From Thermoanaerobacterales bacterium (lineage in GTDB: Bacteria > Bacillota > Thermosediminibacteria > Thermosediminibacterales > Tepidanaerobacteraceae), in contig DUNY01000345.1 in the NCBI GenBank assembly GCA_012839145.1, positions 1 to 8,752 on the forward strand: a stretch of DNA of 8,752 bases. The letters run 5' to 3'. Under the pieces are notes generated by a model. The model was not told where the DNA came from, searched no databases, and saw only the letters and a list, made by a program, of their open reading frames with translations. This document shows positions 1 through 7,380 of the stretch, piece after piece. Each line of letters starts with the position of its first letter. Position 1 is the stretch's first letter. Both the position numbers and the translations under genes were made by a program.

Positions 1-263
1 TAAAAAGGGTGTCTCAGGCTGAGGGTTTATTAAGAGATCTGGGATTTTATCAATTTCGTGTCCGTAGCCATGGTGATCTTGCCCGTATCGAAGTTTTACC
101 GGGGGAAATGGAAAGATTTTTTAAGCAGAGTTTTCGTGACAAAATAACAAAAGAACTCCAGAAGTTGGGATTTACATACATCACCTTGGATATGGCTGGA
201 TATAGGACAGGCAGCATGAACGAGGAGCTGAAAGAGGAGGATAGAACGGTTTGGAAAAATTAA
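1..263 (+). CDS. larE: ATP-dependent sulfur transferase LarE, C-terminal part (5' truncated by window edge)
   Basis: LarE adenylates the carboxylates of the pyridinium-3,5-biscarboxylate mononucleotide made by LarB and replaces oxygen with sulfur, preparing the ligand that will hold nickel. Only about the last 87 residues are visible; the family is usually near 270 residues. The frame is open to the left edge (K-R precedes the GTG at 9), so that GTG is internal and not a start. Recognition rests on the family C-terminus: LGF, then RVRSHGDLARIEV, then the ending GFTYITLDMAGYRTGSMNE. The N-terminal PP-loop ATPase domain and the cysteine region that supplies sulfur lie upstream, so it cannot be judged whether this is a sacrificial-cysteine or an iron-sulfur type. 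The stop codon lies 13 nt inside larB, and both larB and larC follow in the same operon, which strongly supports the call. Confidence 0.9.
   Translation, partial: KRVSQAEGLLRDLGFYQFRVRSHGDLARIEVLPGEMERFFKQSFRDKITKELQKLGFTYITLDMAGYRTGSMNEELKEEDRTVWKN
235..240 (+). promoter_or_regulatory. Shine-Dalgarno site fixing the TTG start of larB
   Basis: A perfect AGGAGG sits inside the 3' end of larE, 10 nt before the TTG at 251. It is the evidence for choosing that non-ATG start, which also gives the N-terminus expected for LarB. Confidence 0.75.
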
Positions 264-1006
264 GAAGATTACTTGAAAGACTGCAGGCAGGTAACGTAAC
301 AGTTGATGAAGTCTTAAAAGAACTAAAAAATCTACCTTATGAAGATTTGGGTTTCGCTCGGATTGACAATCATCGAAACCTTAGGCGAGGAGTGCCGGAA
401 GTAATCTACTGTCAAGGCAAGACAACGACTCAGGTTGCGGAAATAACTCGGCATATGTTGAAAAGAGGCAGCAATGTAATGGGGACTCGAGCGGATAAAA
501 AAACCTTCAACCAAGTGCAGCTCATTGCCTCTGATGCAAAATACTATCAAACCGCCAGGATTTTCACAGTCCAGCGAGAAAAGGTGGTACAAAACAGTGG
601 GGTTATAGCTGTAGTTACAGCAGGTACATCGGATATACCGGTGGCAGAGGAAGCCGCTGTAACTGCTGAGGTTTTTGGCAATCCTGTAGAAAGACTGTAT
701 GATGTGGGAGTGGCCGGAATCCATCGATTATTCATGAATATGAAAGTGCTTCAATCAGCCAGGGTAATAATAGTTGTGGCCGGTATGGAAGGAGCCCTGG
801 CCAGCGTGGTGGGTGGACTGGTGGATAAACCTGTTGTGGCGGTTCCCACCAGTGTGGGATACGGAGCTAACTTTAACGGCCTTTCAGCTTTACTTGCAAT
901 GCTTAACAGCTGCGCCGGAGGTGTATCGGTGGTTAACATCGATAACGGCTTTGGCGGGGCATATGTGGCACATCAAATTAACAGACTGGGGGAAAAGGGG
1001 GAATAG
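251..1006 (+). CDS. larB: Nickel pincer cofactor biosynthesis protein LarB
   Basis: LarB performs the first committed step of nickel-pincer-nucleotide synthesis: it carboxylates nicotinic acid adenine dinucleotide at C5 of the pyridinium ring and hydrolyses the phosphoanhydride, releasing AMP. The 251 residues match the usual length of about 250. The N-terminal helical part (about 1-50) ends in the family signature LPYEDLGFARIDNHR and the following GVPEVIYCQGKT. The C-terminal half (about 115-245) is the PurE-like domain, with AGTSDIPVAEEA at 124-135, VAGMEGALAS around 176-185 and PTSVGYGA after it. Translation starts at TTG 251, supported by AGGAGG at 235-240. The start lies 13 nt inside larE, so the two are probably translationally coupled. 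larC begins 2 nt after the stop. No alternative identity is plausible. Confidence 0.96.
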   Translation: MEKLRRLLERLQAGNVTVDEVLKELKNLPYEDLGFARIDNHRNLRRGVPEVIYCQGKTTTQVAEITRHMLKRGSNVMGTRADKKTFNQVQLIASDAKYYQTARIFTVQREKVVQNSGVIAVVTAGTSDIPVAEEAAVTAEVFGNPVERLYDVGVAGIHRLFMNMKVLQSARVIIVVAGMEGALASVVGGLVDKPVVAVPTSVGYGANFNGLSALLAMLNSCAGGVSVVNIDNGFGGAYVAHQINRLGEKGE

Positions 1007-1008
1007 GA

Positions 1009-2229
1009 ATGCAAAAAGAGAGTAATCTCAAAAACAAGGATGATAACATCATCTTATATCTGGATTGTTTTTCAGGCATCAGTGGTGATATGTTTCTTGG
1101 TGCCATGCTTGATTTAGGTTTGGACCAAAAGGAATTTTTGGCTGAACTTAAAAAACTTCCGCTGCATGACTATAAAGTAGAAATAAAAAAGTCCTTAAAA
1201 GGTGGCATCACCGGGACCGATGTTTTTATAAAAACTCATGAACATCATCCCCATCGAGGCTTAAAACAGATTCATGAAATAATAGACGGCAGTGAATTGA
1301 AACCTAAGGTAAAACAAAAAAGCAAAGAAGCCTTTTACAAATTAGCTGTAGCAGAAGGCGGAATTCACGGAAAACCTCCGGAAGAAATTCACTTCCACGA
1401 GGTGGGAGCGATGGATTCCATAGTGGATATTGTAGGGGCCTGTATACTTATGGATATGCTTGACCCCTGCAAGGTGTATGCTTCTACTGTTAATGTGGGA
1501 TCCGGCACGGTGAAATGTGCCCACGGAATCCTGCCGGTACCCGCTCCGGCTACCATGGAACTGTTAAAAGGAGTTCCCGTATATGCAGGCGATGAGCCGG
1601 GAGAATTTACAACTCCCACGGGTGCCCTACTTTTATCCATGTTTGTTGATGAATTTGTAACCATGCCTTCCGGGATTCCGGAAAAATCCGGCTATGGATT
1701 GGGTAAGACCGATCGAAAGTCTCCTAATGTTTTAAGGGCCGTGCTACTGAAAGAACATCGCAGTATAAGCCATGTATATACCACCGGCTTGGAACGGGAT
1801 ATAATTACAATCCTTGAAGCCAATGTGGATGATATGAATCCCGAGATTTACGAAGAAGTTATGGAAAGCCTTTTTCAAAAAGGAGCTGTAGATGTCTTTC
1901 TCACGCCTATAATAATGAAAAAAAGCCGACCTGGGGTGAAAATCACATGCCTTTGTCCGCCGGATAAAAAGCAACTTTTAGTGGAAGCAATGATTAGAGA
2001 AACCACTACCCTAGGTGTAAGGGAATTAGAGGTAGGCCGTATGAAACTATACAGAGAAATCGAGGAGATAAATACACCCTTGGGCAGTATTCGGGTAAAA
2101 ATATCAAAAATAGGTAATGAAATTGTTAGAATAACCCCTGAATATGAAGACATGAAACGTTTGGCCAAGGTCAACAATATACCTTTACTGAAGGTTTATG
2201 AAACTGTAACTCCATTGTGCCAAAAATAA
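1009..2229 (+). CDS. larC: Nickel insertion protein LarC, single uninterrupted frame
   Basis: LarC inserts Ni(II) into pyridinium-3,5-bisthiocarboxylate mononucleotide in a CTP-consuming reaction, finishing the cofactor of LarA-family enzymes. The 406-residue product (DUF111 family) begins with a short polar leader, then the signature LYLDCFSGISGDM (residues 16-28, with D19 and the GISGD loop). HFHEVGAMDS starts at 128; the histidine-rich stretch around residues 75-81 (HEHHPHR) is a plausible metal-handling segment. The C-terminal nucleotide-binding domain (LarC2) starts about 265 with LEANVDDMNPE at 269-279. In Lactobacillus plantarum this protein is encoded as larC1/larC2 joined by a ribosomal frameshift; here one frame covers both parts. 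The ATG at 1009 is 2 nt after the larB stop and is served by AGGGGG at 996-1001 within the larB end. No clear terminator follows. Confidence 0.96.
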   Translation: MQKESNLKNKDDNIILYLDCFSGISGDMFLGAMLDLGLDQKEFLAELKKLPLHDYKVEIKKSLKGGITGTDVFIKTHEHHPHRGLKQIHEIIDGSELKPKVKQKSKEAFYKLAVAEGGIHGKPPEEIHFHEVGAMDSIVDIVGACILMDMLDPCKVYASTVNVGSGTVKCAHGILPVPAPATMELLKGVPVYAGDEPGEFTTPTGALLLSMFVDEFVTMPSGIPEKSGYGLGKTDRKSPNVLRAVLLKEHRSISHVYTTGLERDIITILEANVDDMNPEIYEEVMESLFQKGAVDVFLTPIIMKKSRPGVKITCLCPPDKKQLLVEAMIRETTTLGVRELEVGRMKLYREIEEINTPLGSIRVKISKIGNEIVRITPEYEDMKRLAKVNNIPLLKVYETVTPLCQK

Positions 2230-2239
2230 TTGTTGATTC

Positions 2240-2268
2240 TTGTAAAGCAAAACTCATAGTGCTATACT
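2240..2268 (+). promoter_or_regulatory. Predicted sigma70/sigmaA promoter of gltX
   Basis: A TTGTAA -35 hexamer (2240-2245) and a TATACT -10 hexamer (2263-2268) are separated by exactly 17 nt. Transcription would begin near 2275, giving an 80-nt leader. The leader is too short for a T-box and shows no strong hairpin. The promoter separates gltX from the lar operon, although read-through from larC is possible because no intrinsic terminator is seen in the 125-nt gap. Confidence 0.6.
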
Positions 2269-2354
2269 AAATTTGAGCGAACGGATAATGTCAAAATTAC
2301 ATGCTGTTTACTCAATAACCATATATGAATTGTTTTGATAGGAGTGTTTTTTAA

Positions 2355-3836
2355 ATGCCAGAAAAGGTTCGTGTAAGATTTGCACCAAGCCCCACCGGCA
2401 GTCTGCATATCGGTGGTGCCAGGACGGCGCTTTTCAACTTGCTTTATGCCCGGCACAACAACGGGAAACTTATTTTGAGAATAGAAGATACCGACACCGA
2501 GCGGTCTACAGAGGAATCCACCTTACAGATTCTTCGGTCCTTAAAATGGCTGGGGCTCGATTGGGACGAAGGGCCTGAAAAAGGGGGAGACTTCGGCCCA
2601 TACTTTCAATCCCAACGCTTAGACCTTTACAAAAAAGAAGTAGACGGACTTTTGGCTGAAGAAAAAGCTTATTATTGTTACTGTACCCCTGAAGAACTCT
2701 CCCAGCGGCGAGAAGAAGCCCTCAAAGCCGGAAAACCACCGAAATATGATGGTTGCTGTCGAAAACTCACACCGGAGCAAAGGAAGAAATTTGAAGCCGA
2801 GGGTAGGAAGCATACCATTAGGCTTAAGATGCCTGAAGAAGGTCAAACGGTGGTAGACGATTTGATTCGAGGAAGGGTAGTATTTGATAACTCCGTCTTG
2901 GACGACTTAATCATAGTAAAATCCAACGGCATTCCCACTTATAATTTTGCCTGTGTAATCGACGACAACGCTATGAAAATAACCCATATAATAAGAGCGG
3001 AAGAACATCTTTCCAATACTCCTAAACAGGTTCAGGCATATCTTGCCTTGGGTTATGACATACCTCAGTTTGCCCATGTGCCGATGATATTGGCACCGGA
3101 TCGCAGTAAACTCAGTAAAAGACATGGGGCCACATCGGTGGAAGAATTCAGAGATCAGGGATATATGGCGGAATCTATAATAAACTACCTAACATTACTG
3201 GGGTGGTCACCGGAAGGGACCGAAGAAATATTTGACATGGAAAAAGCCATAAAGGAATTTACCCTAGATAGAGTCAATAAAACTGCAGCTGTTTACGATG
3301 TGAAAAAACTTACATGGATAAACGGTCACTATATGCGTGAGATGGACTTGGGATATGTAACGGAGCAGACTATTCCCTTCATGATAAAAAAGGGCATTAT
3401 CACTGAACAAGAAAGCAAGGACAAATTTGACTATATTAAAAAAATAGTTGAAGTTTCCCGGGACAGAGCCAAAACCTTGGACGAACTGGCACATACCGTG
3501 GCTTTCTTTTTCAAAGACGTAACAGAATATGAAGAAAAAGGTGTGAGAAAACACTTTTCCAAGGAAAATGCCGTGAAACTATTAACATTAGGAGCAGATG
3601 CCCTTGAAAAACTGGATCACTTCACCCATGACAAGACAGAAGAGACCTTTAGAAACATTACGGCGGACTTAGGTCTGAAAGCGGCAGAAATCATACACCC
3701 CACACGCCTTGCCATTACCGGCAGGACTATTGGCCCCGGGCTCTTCGACATCATTGTACTCTTAGGCAAAGAAAAAACCGTAGAGCGCATGAGAAAAGCA
3801 GTTAAATGGATTGGTGCCAGGCACCAAAGTTATTAA
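2355..3836 (+). CDS. gltX: Glutamyl-tRNA synthetase
   Basis: A cytoplasmic class I aminoacyl-tRNA synthetase that charges tRNA with glutamate. The 493 residues fit the bacterial GluRS length. The Rossmann domain opens with [14 protein letters not shown], with the HIGH-type motif at 18-21; RIEDTD follows. The zinc-binding SWIM-like insert has C108-x-C110, Y131 and C135, the same spacing as the zinc site of the E. coli enzyme. [12 protein letters not shown] lies in the active-site half, and the KMSKS-type loop is KLSKR at 252-256, followed by HGA. The C-terminal helical anticodon-binding region (about 320-493) includes [10 protein letters not shown] and ends with [22 protein letters not shown]. 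Start: ATG 2355 with AGGAG at 2340-2344. The gene is monocistronic by layout, with its own promoter and a terminator at 3853-3884. Whether it also charges tRNA-Gln cannot be decided by inspection. Confidence 0.97.
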   Translation: MPEKVRVRFAPSPTGSLHIGGARTALFNLLYARHNNGKLILRIEDTDTERSTEESTLQILRSLKWLGLDWDEGPEKGGDFGPYFQSQRLDLYKKEVDGLLAEEKAYYCYCTPEELSQRREEALKAGKPPKYDGCCRKLTPEQRKKFEAEGRKHTIRLKMPEEGQTVVDDLIRGRVVFDNSVLDDLIIVKSNGIPTYNFACVIDDNAMKITHIIRAEEHLSNTPKQVQAYLALGYDIPQFAHVPMILAPDRSKLSKRHGATSVEEFRDQGYMAESIINYLTLLGWSPEGTEEIFDMEKAIKEFTLDRVNKTAAVYDVKKLTWINGHYMREMDLGYVTEQTIPFMIKKGIITEQESKDKFDYIKKIVEVSRDRAKTLDELAHTVAFFFKDVTEYEEKGVRKHFSKENAVKLLTLGADALEKLDHFTHDKTEETFRNITADLGLKAAEIIHPTRLAITGRTIGPGLFDIIVLLGKEKTVERMRKAVKWIGARHQSY

Positions 3837-3852
3837 GTTATTCAATATTCGG

Positions 3853-3884
3853 AAAACCGGCAGAGGGATACCAGCCGGTTTTTT
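3853..3884 (+). terminator. Intrinsic terminator of gltX
   Basis: A 9-bp perfect stem, AAAACCGGC (3853-3861) with GCCGGTTTT (3874-3882), has a 12-nt loop and merges into six consecutive T residues (3879-3884). It begins 17 nt after the gltX stop. Confidence 0.85.
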
Positions 3885-3929
3885 CATGTCTAAGATTTGT
3901 TATGTTTTCAAACATTACCGGGAGGATTA

Positions 3930-3958
3930 TTGCCATATTTAGTCTAATAATATAAAAT
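3930..3958 (+). promoter_or_regulatory. Predicted sigma70/sigmaA promoter of the DUF92 fusion gene
   Basis: TTGCCA (3930-3935) and TAAAAT (3953-3958) are 17 nt apart in a very A+T-rich stretch between the gltX terminator and the next start. An overlapping TATAAA at 3951-3956 is a less well spaced alternative. The leader would be about 55 nt. Confidence 0.5.
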
Positions 3959-4005
3959 GATAAAAGAGTCTTTTTAAAGATTTTATTTTTTTACGTTGCA
4001 AATAT

Positions 4006-4012
4006 GGGAGGG
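4006..4012 (+). promoter_or_regulatory. Shine-Dalgarno site deciding the GTG start at 4020
   Basis: GGGAGGG lies 7 nt before GTG 4020. The longest open frame begins earlier, at TTG 3996, but that codon lies upstream of this ribosome site, so GTG 4020 is preferred. Confidence 0.65.
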
Positions 4013-4019
4013 TGTCTTT

Positions 4020-5522
4020 GTGTTTGGTGATGTTACAGGTGTCATAATATCTATGGTTTTTGTTGTATTGGTGCTTGTTGTTTCAGAAGGGATCAGAAAG
4101 ATGGGCAGGTTTTCCACGGAGTTTACCCGGAAGTTTGTGCATATCGGAGTCTCCCACTGGTGGATAGTAGCTATGTTATTGATAAAAGACATACGATATG
4201 CTATTATTCCACCTGTTATTTTTGTTATCTTAAACTATTATTCCTACAAAAAAGATTTGATAAAAAGCATGGAAAGAGGTAAAGACAGTTCTGACCTAGG
4301 CACTGTTTATTTTCCTATTTCACTTATTGTATTAATTTATCTTACTTGGAACGGAGGTCTACTTGGACAAGATCTAAAATATTTGGGAGCTGTTGGTGCT
4401 CTGACAATGGGATATGGTGATGGTTTTGCTGCCATAATCGGAGAAAATTATGGAAAGCGAAAATATAAAGTCTTTGGGAATACAAAAAGCCTGGAAGGCT
4501 CTATAGCAATGTTTTCTTTCTCCTTTTTAGTAACGACAATAATTCTTGGGAACTTTTTAGGATTAGATGCTGACATTTTTAGAATTGGCTTTACAGCAGC
4601 AGTTTTGGCAGCTTTAACCGAGGCATTGACACCTTATGGCTTTGACAACCTAACGGTTCCTGTCTTATCCACTTTGGTTACTCATTATCTTTTAAGAGGC
4701 AGTCCGTTGTTTTTATTTATATATATGGCTTGTATAGGATTTGTTATAAGTTTCTTTATCGCTTATACTGCTTATCAAAAACAATCACTGACATTGGACG
4801 GCTCTATCGGTGCCACCTTCATGGGCACTGTTATGTATGCTACATCAGGCATATTTGGCTCTATTATGATGGTGCTTTTTTTCCTTTCTTCCAGTGTGCT
4901 CAGCCATTTTAACAAAAGCAAAAAGAAAAAAGTGGCTCGTCAGTTCGATAAAACAGGCAGGAGGGATATACTTCAGGTTTTTGCCAATGGCGGTGTGGGG
5001 CTGATTCACTCTATATTGTATTATATGACAAATAACCCATCTTACTTGGTTTTTCTGGGAATTTCTTTCGCTGCAGCCAATGCCGATACCTGGGCTACGG
5101 AACTGGGTATATTGAACAAAAAAGACCCCCTTTCACTGCGAACTTTCAAGCGGGTAGAGAAGGGTACTTCCGGAGCGGTAAGTCTCTTTGGAACTCTTTC
5201 GGCTTTGATTGGTTCAATGCTGATAGGTATATTTGCTACTATGGGATTATCTTTTTTAAATATCGGTGAACCAGGTTTTGAATATCTAAGAGCCTTTCAA
5301 ATGGTGACCCTGGGCGGATTTATAGGATCAATGATAGATTCAATATTGGGGGCCACTGTGCAGGGGGTATACTATTCCGAAGAAATGGATGGGGAGACAG
5401 AGAAAAAGGAATACAATGGTAAACCTAATCTGCTGGTGAGAGGCCTAAGTTTTGTAAACAACGATCTGGTGAATTTTTTAAGTATTGGCATTGCAAGCAT
5501 CATACTGGCGTCATTTGTGTAA
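4020..5522 (+). CDS. Fused phytol/dolichol-kinase-like and DUF92 (VTE6-like) membrane protein, putative prenol to prenyl-diphosphate kinase
   Basis: A 500-residue polytopic membrane protein with two recognisable parts. Residues about 1-230 resemble the SEC59/DGK1/VTE5 group of nucleotide-dependent lipid kinases: TRKFVHIGVSHWW near the N-terminus, then GYGDGFAAIIGENYGK (GDG aspartate at 134) and NTKSLEGS (K156, S157), and later ALTEALTPYGFDNLTVP. Residues about 235-500 are a DUF92 domain: GSIGATFMGT from 261, GRRDILQVFANGGVG, ADTWATELG with D356, the GTSGAVS loop from 382, and GSMIDSILGATVQG with D440. In plants and cyanobacteria VTE5 phosphorylates phytol and VTE6 (DUF92) phosphorylates phytyl phosphate; having both in one chain suggests sequential conversion of an isoprenoid alcohol to its diphosphate. 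That activity and its substrate are inferred. The basic loop KSKKKKVARQ is probably cytoplasmic. The gene has its own promoter; the PHP gene follows after 108 nt with no convincing terminator between them. Confidence 0.82.
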   Translation: MFGDVTGVIISMVFVVLVLVVSEGIRKMGRFSTEFTRKFVHIGVSHWWIVAMLLIKDIRYAIIPPVIFVILNYYSYKKDLIKSMERGKDSSDLGTVYFPISLIVLIYLTWNGGLLGQDLKYLGAVGALTMGYGDGFAAIIGENYGKRKYKVFGNTKSLEGSIAMFSFSFLVTTIILGNFLGLDADIFRIGFTAAVLAALTEALTPYGFDNLTVPVLSTLVTHYLLRGSPLFLFIYMACIGFVISFFIAYTAYQKQSLTLDGSIGATFMGTVMYATSGIFGSIMMVLFFLSSSVLSHFNKSKKKKVARQFDKTGRRDILQVFANGGVGLIHSILYYMTNNPSYLVFLGISFAAANADTWATELGILNKKDPLSLRTFKRVEKGTSGAVSLFGTLSALIGSMLIGIFATMGLSFLNIGEPGFEYLRAFQMVTLGGFIGSMIDSILGATVQGVYYSEEMDGETEKKEYNGKPNLLVRGLSFVNNDLVNFLSIGIASIILASFV

Positions 5523-5567
5523 AGCTAAAGTATGAAGAAGTTATGTTTTTTCTAAAGTAAAGATATT

Positions 5568-5629
5568 AGAACCTATGCCCCGATGTTGAATAGTATATAT
5601 CATAACTCTTTTCAAATCGGGGGGGTTTT
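5568..5629 (+). promoter_or_regulatory. Leader hairpin sequestering the Shine-Dalgarno site of the PHP gene
   Basis: The RNA just before ATG 5631 can fold into one long stem. The upper part is TTGAA (5586-5590) with TTCAA (5611-5615). The middle is CCCCGAT (5578-5584) with ATCGGGG (5616-5622), interrupted by a single bulged G at 5585. The base is AGAACC (5568-5573) with GGTTTT (5624-5629), including one G-U pair and a small internal loop. The 20-nt loop is A+T-rich. The G-rich ribosome site (5619-5625) is wholly within the 3' arm, so folding should block initiation. A terminator role is less likely because only four T residues follow the G run. The regulatory function is inferred. Confidence 0.5.
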
Positions 5630-5630
5630 A

Positions 5631-7211
5631 ATGGAGTTTGTGATAATTACCGTAATTGTATTTTTTATAGAACTGGCTTTTTTGATAGGAGTTGTTGCCA
5701 ACAGAAATGATAAAAAGATTATAATCGTTTCACCGACATGGACCCGTTATGAGCCTACGGCAAGTTTTTGGATGATTGAATTTTGCTTATATACGGTACA
5801 GGATTTAATGATAGCACCTGTAATTAAATCAGTTAAGATAAAAGGAGTTGATATTACAGGTTCGCTAAAAGGTATATCTGAGCAGATACCAATAAATAAA
5901 GTTGAAGGTATCACCAAAACTCAACTGGCAAGATGGGATGAACTTCGAAGAATCAGTTACCAAAATAATCTTACGGATAAAGAGGAAAGTGAATATCAAA
6001 AACTCCACAAACTTATTCAAGAAGGGCTTAAAGATGGTCCGAAAGGTGTAGAAATATATATGGCCACAGATGAATTGCCTTTTGATATCGTCGAAGGGCA
6101 AACTTATCCAATTAGCCTTGAAATTTATAGTGAAGCGGAGACTTATGCATTTACTACAGAGGTTTATGTTTTTTCCCTTCCTTCACATCCTAATTGGAAT
6201 CCCGCGGAACTTCATGCTCATTCTAATTTTTCCGATGGTACAAAGAAACTGGTGGAAATGAGGGACATATATAAAAATAAAGGTTACAAGATTCTTTATA
6301 TGACTGACCATTCCAATATGCTTCAAAAAAAGGGATGGTCAAATTATACCAAGGCTGTCTTTGAAGCTACTCCCAATGACTTACAAGGGATAAAACTTTA
6401 TCCCGGCACAGAACTCACTGTGAAATATAAGAATCCGGATAGTGGTGATGTTCAATATGGTGATTTGTTAGCTTATGGAATTAAAGATTTAAAGGGTCTT
6501 GAAAATAGAGTTCATTCACCTCAAGTTGGAATAAATAATATTCTTGCCAATAATCCCGATATATCTTCCCCAGCCATAGCCCATCCCTACAGAATAACAT
6601 TTTCACGGCTTGATTGGCTTGTTTACAAATACAGAGGTTTTGAAGTAATATCGGGTATTCAGATGAATTTCTCTGATTCAGCTTCACCTATGATTAAATG
6701 GCGGTCAGAGCTTACTCGATTATTAAGCGATACATTTAAACATGGGTACTTTGCATCGGCGAGGACCGCCGGCGATTACCATGCCAGGGGTGAGACGGTA
6801 AAAGACTATGTGACTTATCTAGGAACAAAATCGTGGAGCGCTAAATCTTCAGTAGATTTATCCCTATATAATGGCAAGACAATTGCAAGTCGGTACGGCG
6901 GTCTTGGATACTTTGAGTTAATCCATGGCAGAACTACAACAGAGATTGGGGATAAGTTGACAGGGGTTGCTGCCGGAGAAACTCTAATATTAGAGTTTAC
7001 TTTCAAACCAATAAAATCAGGGGAATATACTATTACCATTTATCAGGATGATAAACAAGAAAAGATTTATACTACTTCGAAATCATATAATGCTGGAGGC
7101 ACTTATACCTCAAGAAACGATTTTGTATTTCCCGGGGGCCAGCATTACTATTATCTTTATATCAGCGGCTCTGATTATGTCTATTCGAGTCCAATATTTG
7201 TTTCAGATTAA
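5631..7211 (+). CDS. Membrane-anchored PHP-domain metallohydrolase (CehA/McbA-like)
   Basis: The 526-residue protein starts with one hydrophobic segment (about 2-22, an uncleaved anchor or signal), so the bulk is probably outside the membrane. Residues about 25-185 are not recognised and include a charged helical stretch (about 95-135). The PHP domain follows: LHAHSNFSDG with H195 and H197, TDHSN with D226 and H227, GTELTV with E261, IAHPYR with H318 and GDYHAR with D382 and H384. This is a complete metal-ligand set, as in PHP phosphoesterases and the CehA/McbA branch; the natural substrate is unknown. Residues about 400-526 look like a beta-rich, tyrosine- and glycine-rich accessory domain. 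The frame is open from ATG 5583, but that codon lies inside the leader hairpin; ATG 5631, with G7 at 5619-5625 and directly before the anchor, is the better start. An intrinsic terminator follows at 7259. Confidence 0.82.
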   Translation: MEFVIITVIVFFIELAFLIGVVANRNDKKIIIVSPTWTRYEPTASFWMIEFCLYTVQDLMIAPVIKSVKIKGVDITGSLKGISEQIPINKVEGITKTQLARWDELRRISYQNNLTDKEESEYQKLHKLIQEGLKDGPKGVEIYMATDELPFDIVEGQTYPISLEIYSEAETYAFTTEVYVFSLPSHPNWNPAELHAHSNFSDGTKKLVEMRDIYKNKGYKILYMTDHSNMLQKKGWSNYTKAVFEATPNDLQGIKLYPGTELTVKYKNPDSGDVQYGDLLAYGIKDLKGLENRVHSPQVGINNILANNPDISSPAIAHPYRITFSRLDWLVYKYRGFEVISGIQMNFSDSASPMIKWRSELTRLLSDTFKHGYFASARTAGDYHARGETVKDYVTYLGTKSWSAKSSVDLSLYNGKTIASRYGGLGYFELIHGRTTTEIGDKLTGVAAGETLILEFTFKPIKSGEYTITIYQDDKQEKIYTTSKSYNAGGTYTSRNDFVFPGGQHYYYLYISGSDYVYSSPIFVSD

Positions 7212-7258
7212 GTTTGCCCTCTCCATATGGCAACACCTTATGCTATTCGAACTTAATT

Positions 7259-7281
7259 GCCGTTTTTAAACGGCTTTTTTT
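7259..7281 (+). terminator. Intrinsic terminator after the PHP gene
   Basis: GCCGTTT (7259-7265) pairs with AAACGGC (7268-7274), realistically as a 6-bp stem with a 4-nt loop, followed at once by seven T residues (7275-7281). It lies 47 nt after the stop and separates the PHP gene from the transpeptidase. Confidence 0.8.
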
Positions 7282-7308
7282 CGTCCCTATTGTATTGCTA
7301 AAAAAAGC

Positions 7309-7340
7309 TTGATGAAATTTGTGGACAGGTATGATATTAT
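7309..7340 (+). promoter_or_regulatory. Candidate promoter of the L,D-transpeptidase gene
   Basis: The interval after the terminator is A+T-rich and holds -10-like hexamers (TATGAT 7330-7335, TATTAT 7335-7340) downstream of TTGATG (7309-7314). None has ideal 17-nt spacing, so the exact elements are uncertain. A promoter is expected here because the preceding gene is terminated. Confidence 0.3.
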
Positions 7341-7380
7341 AAACAGTGAAAAATATCGAAAAATGCAAAAGCTTGGTAAT

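Noticed and set aside
332..724. 130-codon reverse-strand open frame inside larB
   Set aside because: It lies entirely within a clearly conserved gene and its product has no recognisable family features; other reverse frames in larC, gltX and the PHP gene were rejected for the same reason.
2275..2354. Possible T-box or other amino-acid-responsive leader before gltX
   Set aside because: The leader is only about 80 nt, with no strong stem, no T-box-like conserved element and no terminator before the start codon.
3962..3992. A/T-only palindrome followed by a long T tract before the DUF92 fusion gene, as a terminator or attenuator
   Set aside because: The possible stems are A-T dominated with loops of 1-3 nt, so they are not stable. 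It is better explained as A+T-rich leader just downstream of the predicted promoter.
3996..4019. Upstream TTG start for the DUF92 fusion
   Set aside because: No ribosome site precedes TTG 3996, whereas GGGAGGG is well placed for GTG 4020.
5583..5630. Upstream ATG 5583 as start of the PHP protein
   Set aside because: It lies inside the hairpin arm, has no ribosome site, and adds 16 residues before an otherwise normal N-terminal membrane segment.
7214..7233. Small inverted repeat TTGCC/GGCAA just after the PHP gene
   Set aside because: Only 5 bp with a 10-nt loop and no T tract; the real terminator is at 7259-7281.
7048..7269. Forward open frame overlapping the end of the PHP gene
   Set aside because: It is out of frame with the PHP gene, lacks a ribosome site and ends inside the terminator hairpin.
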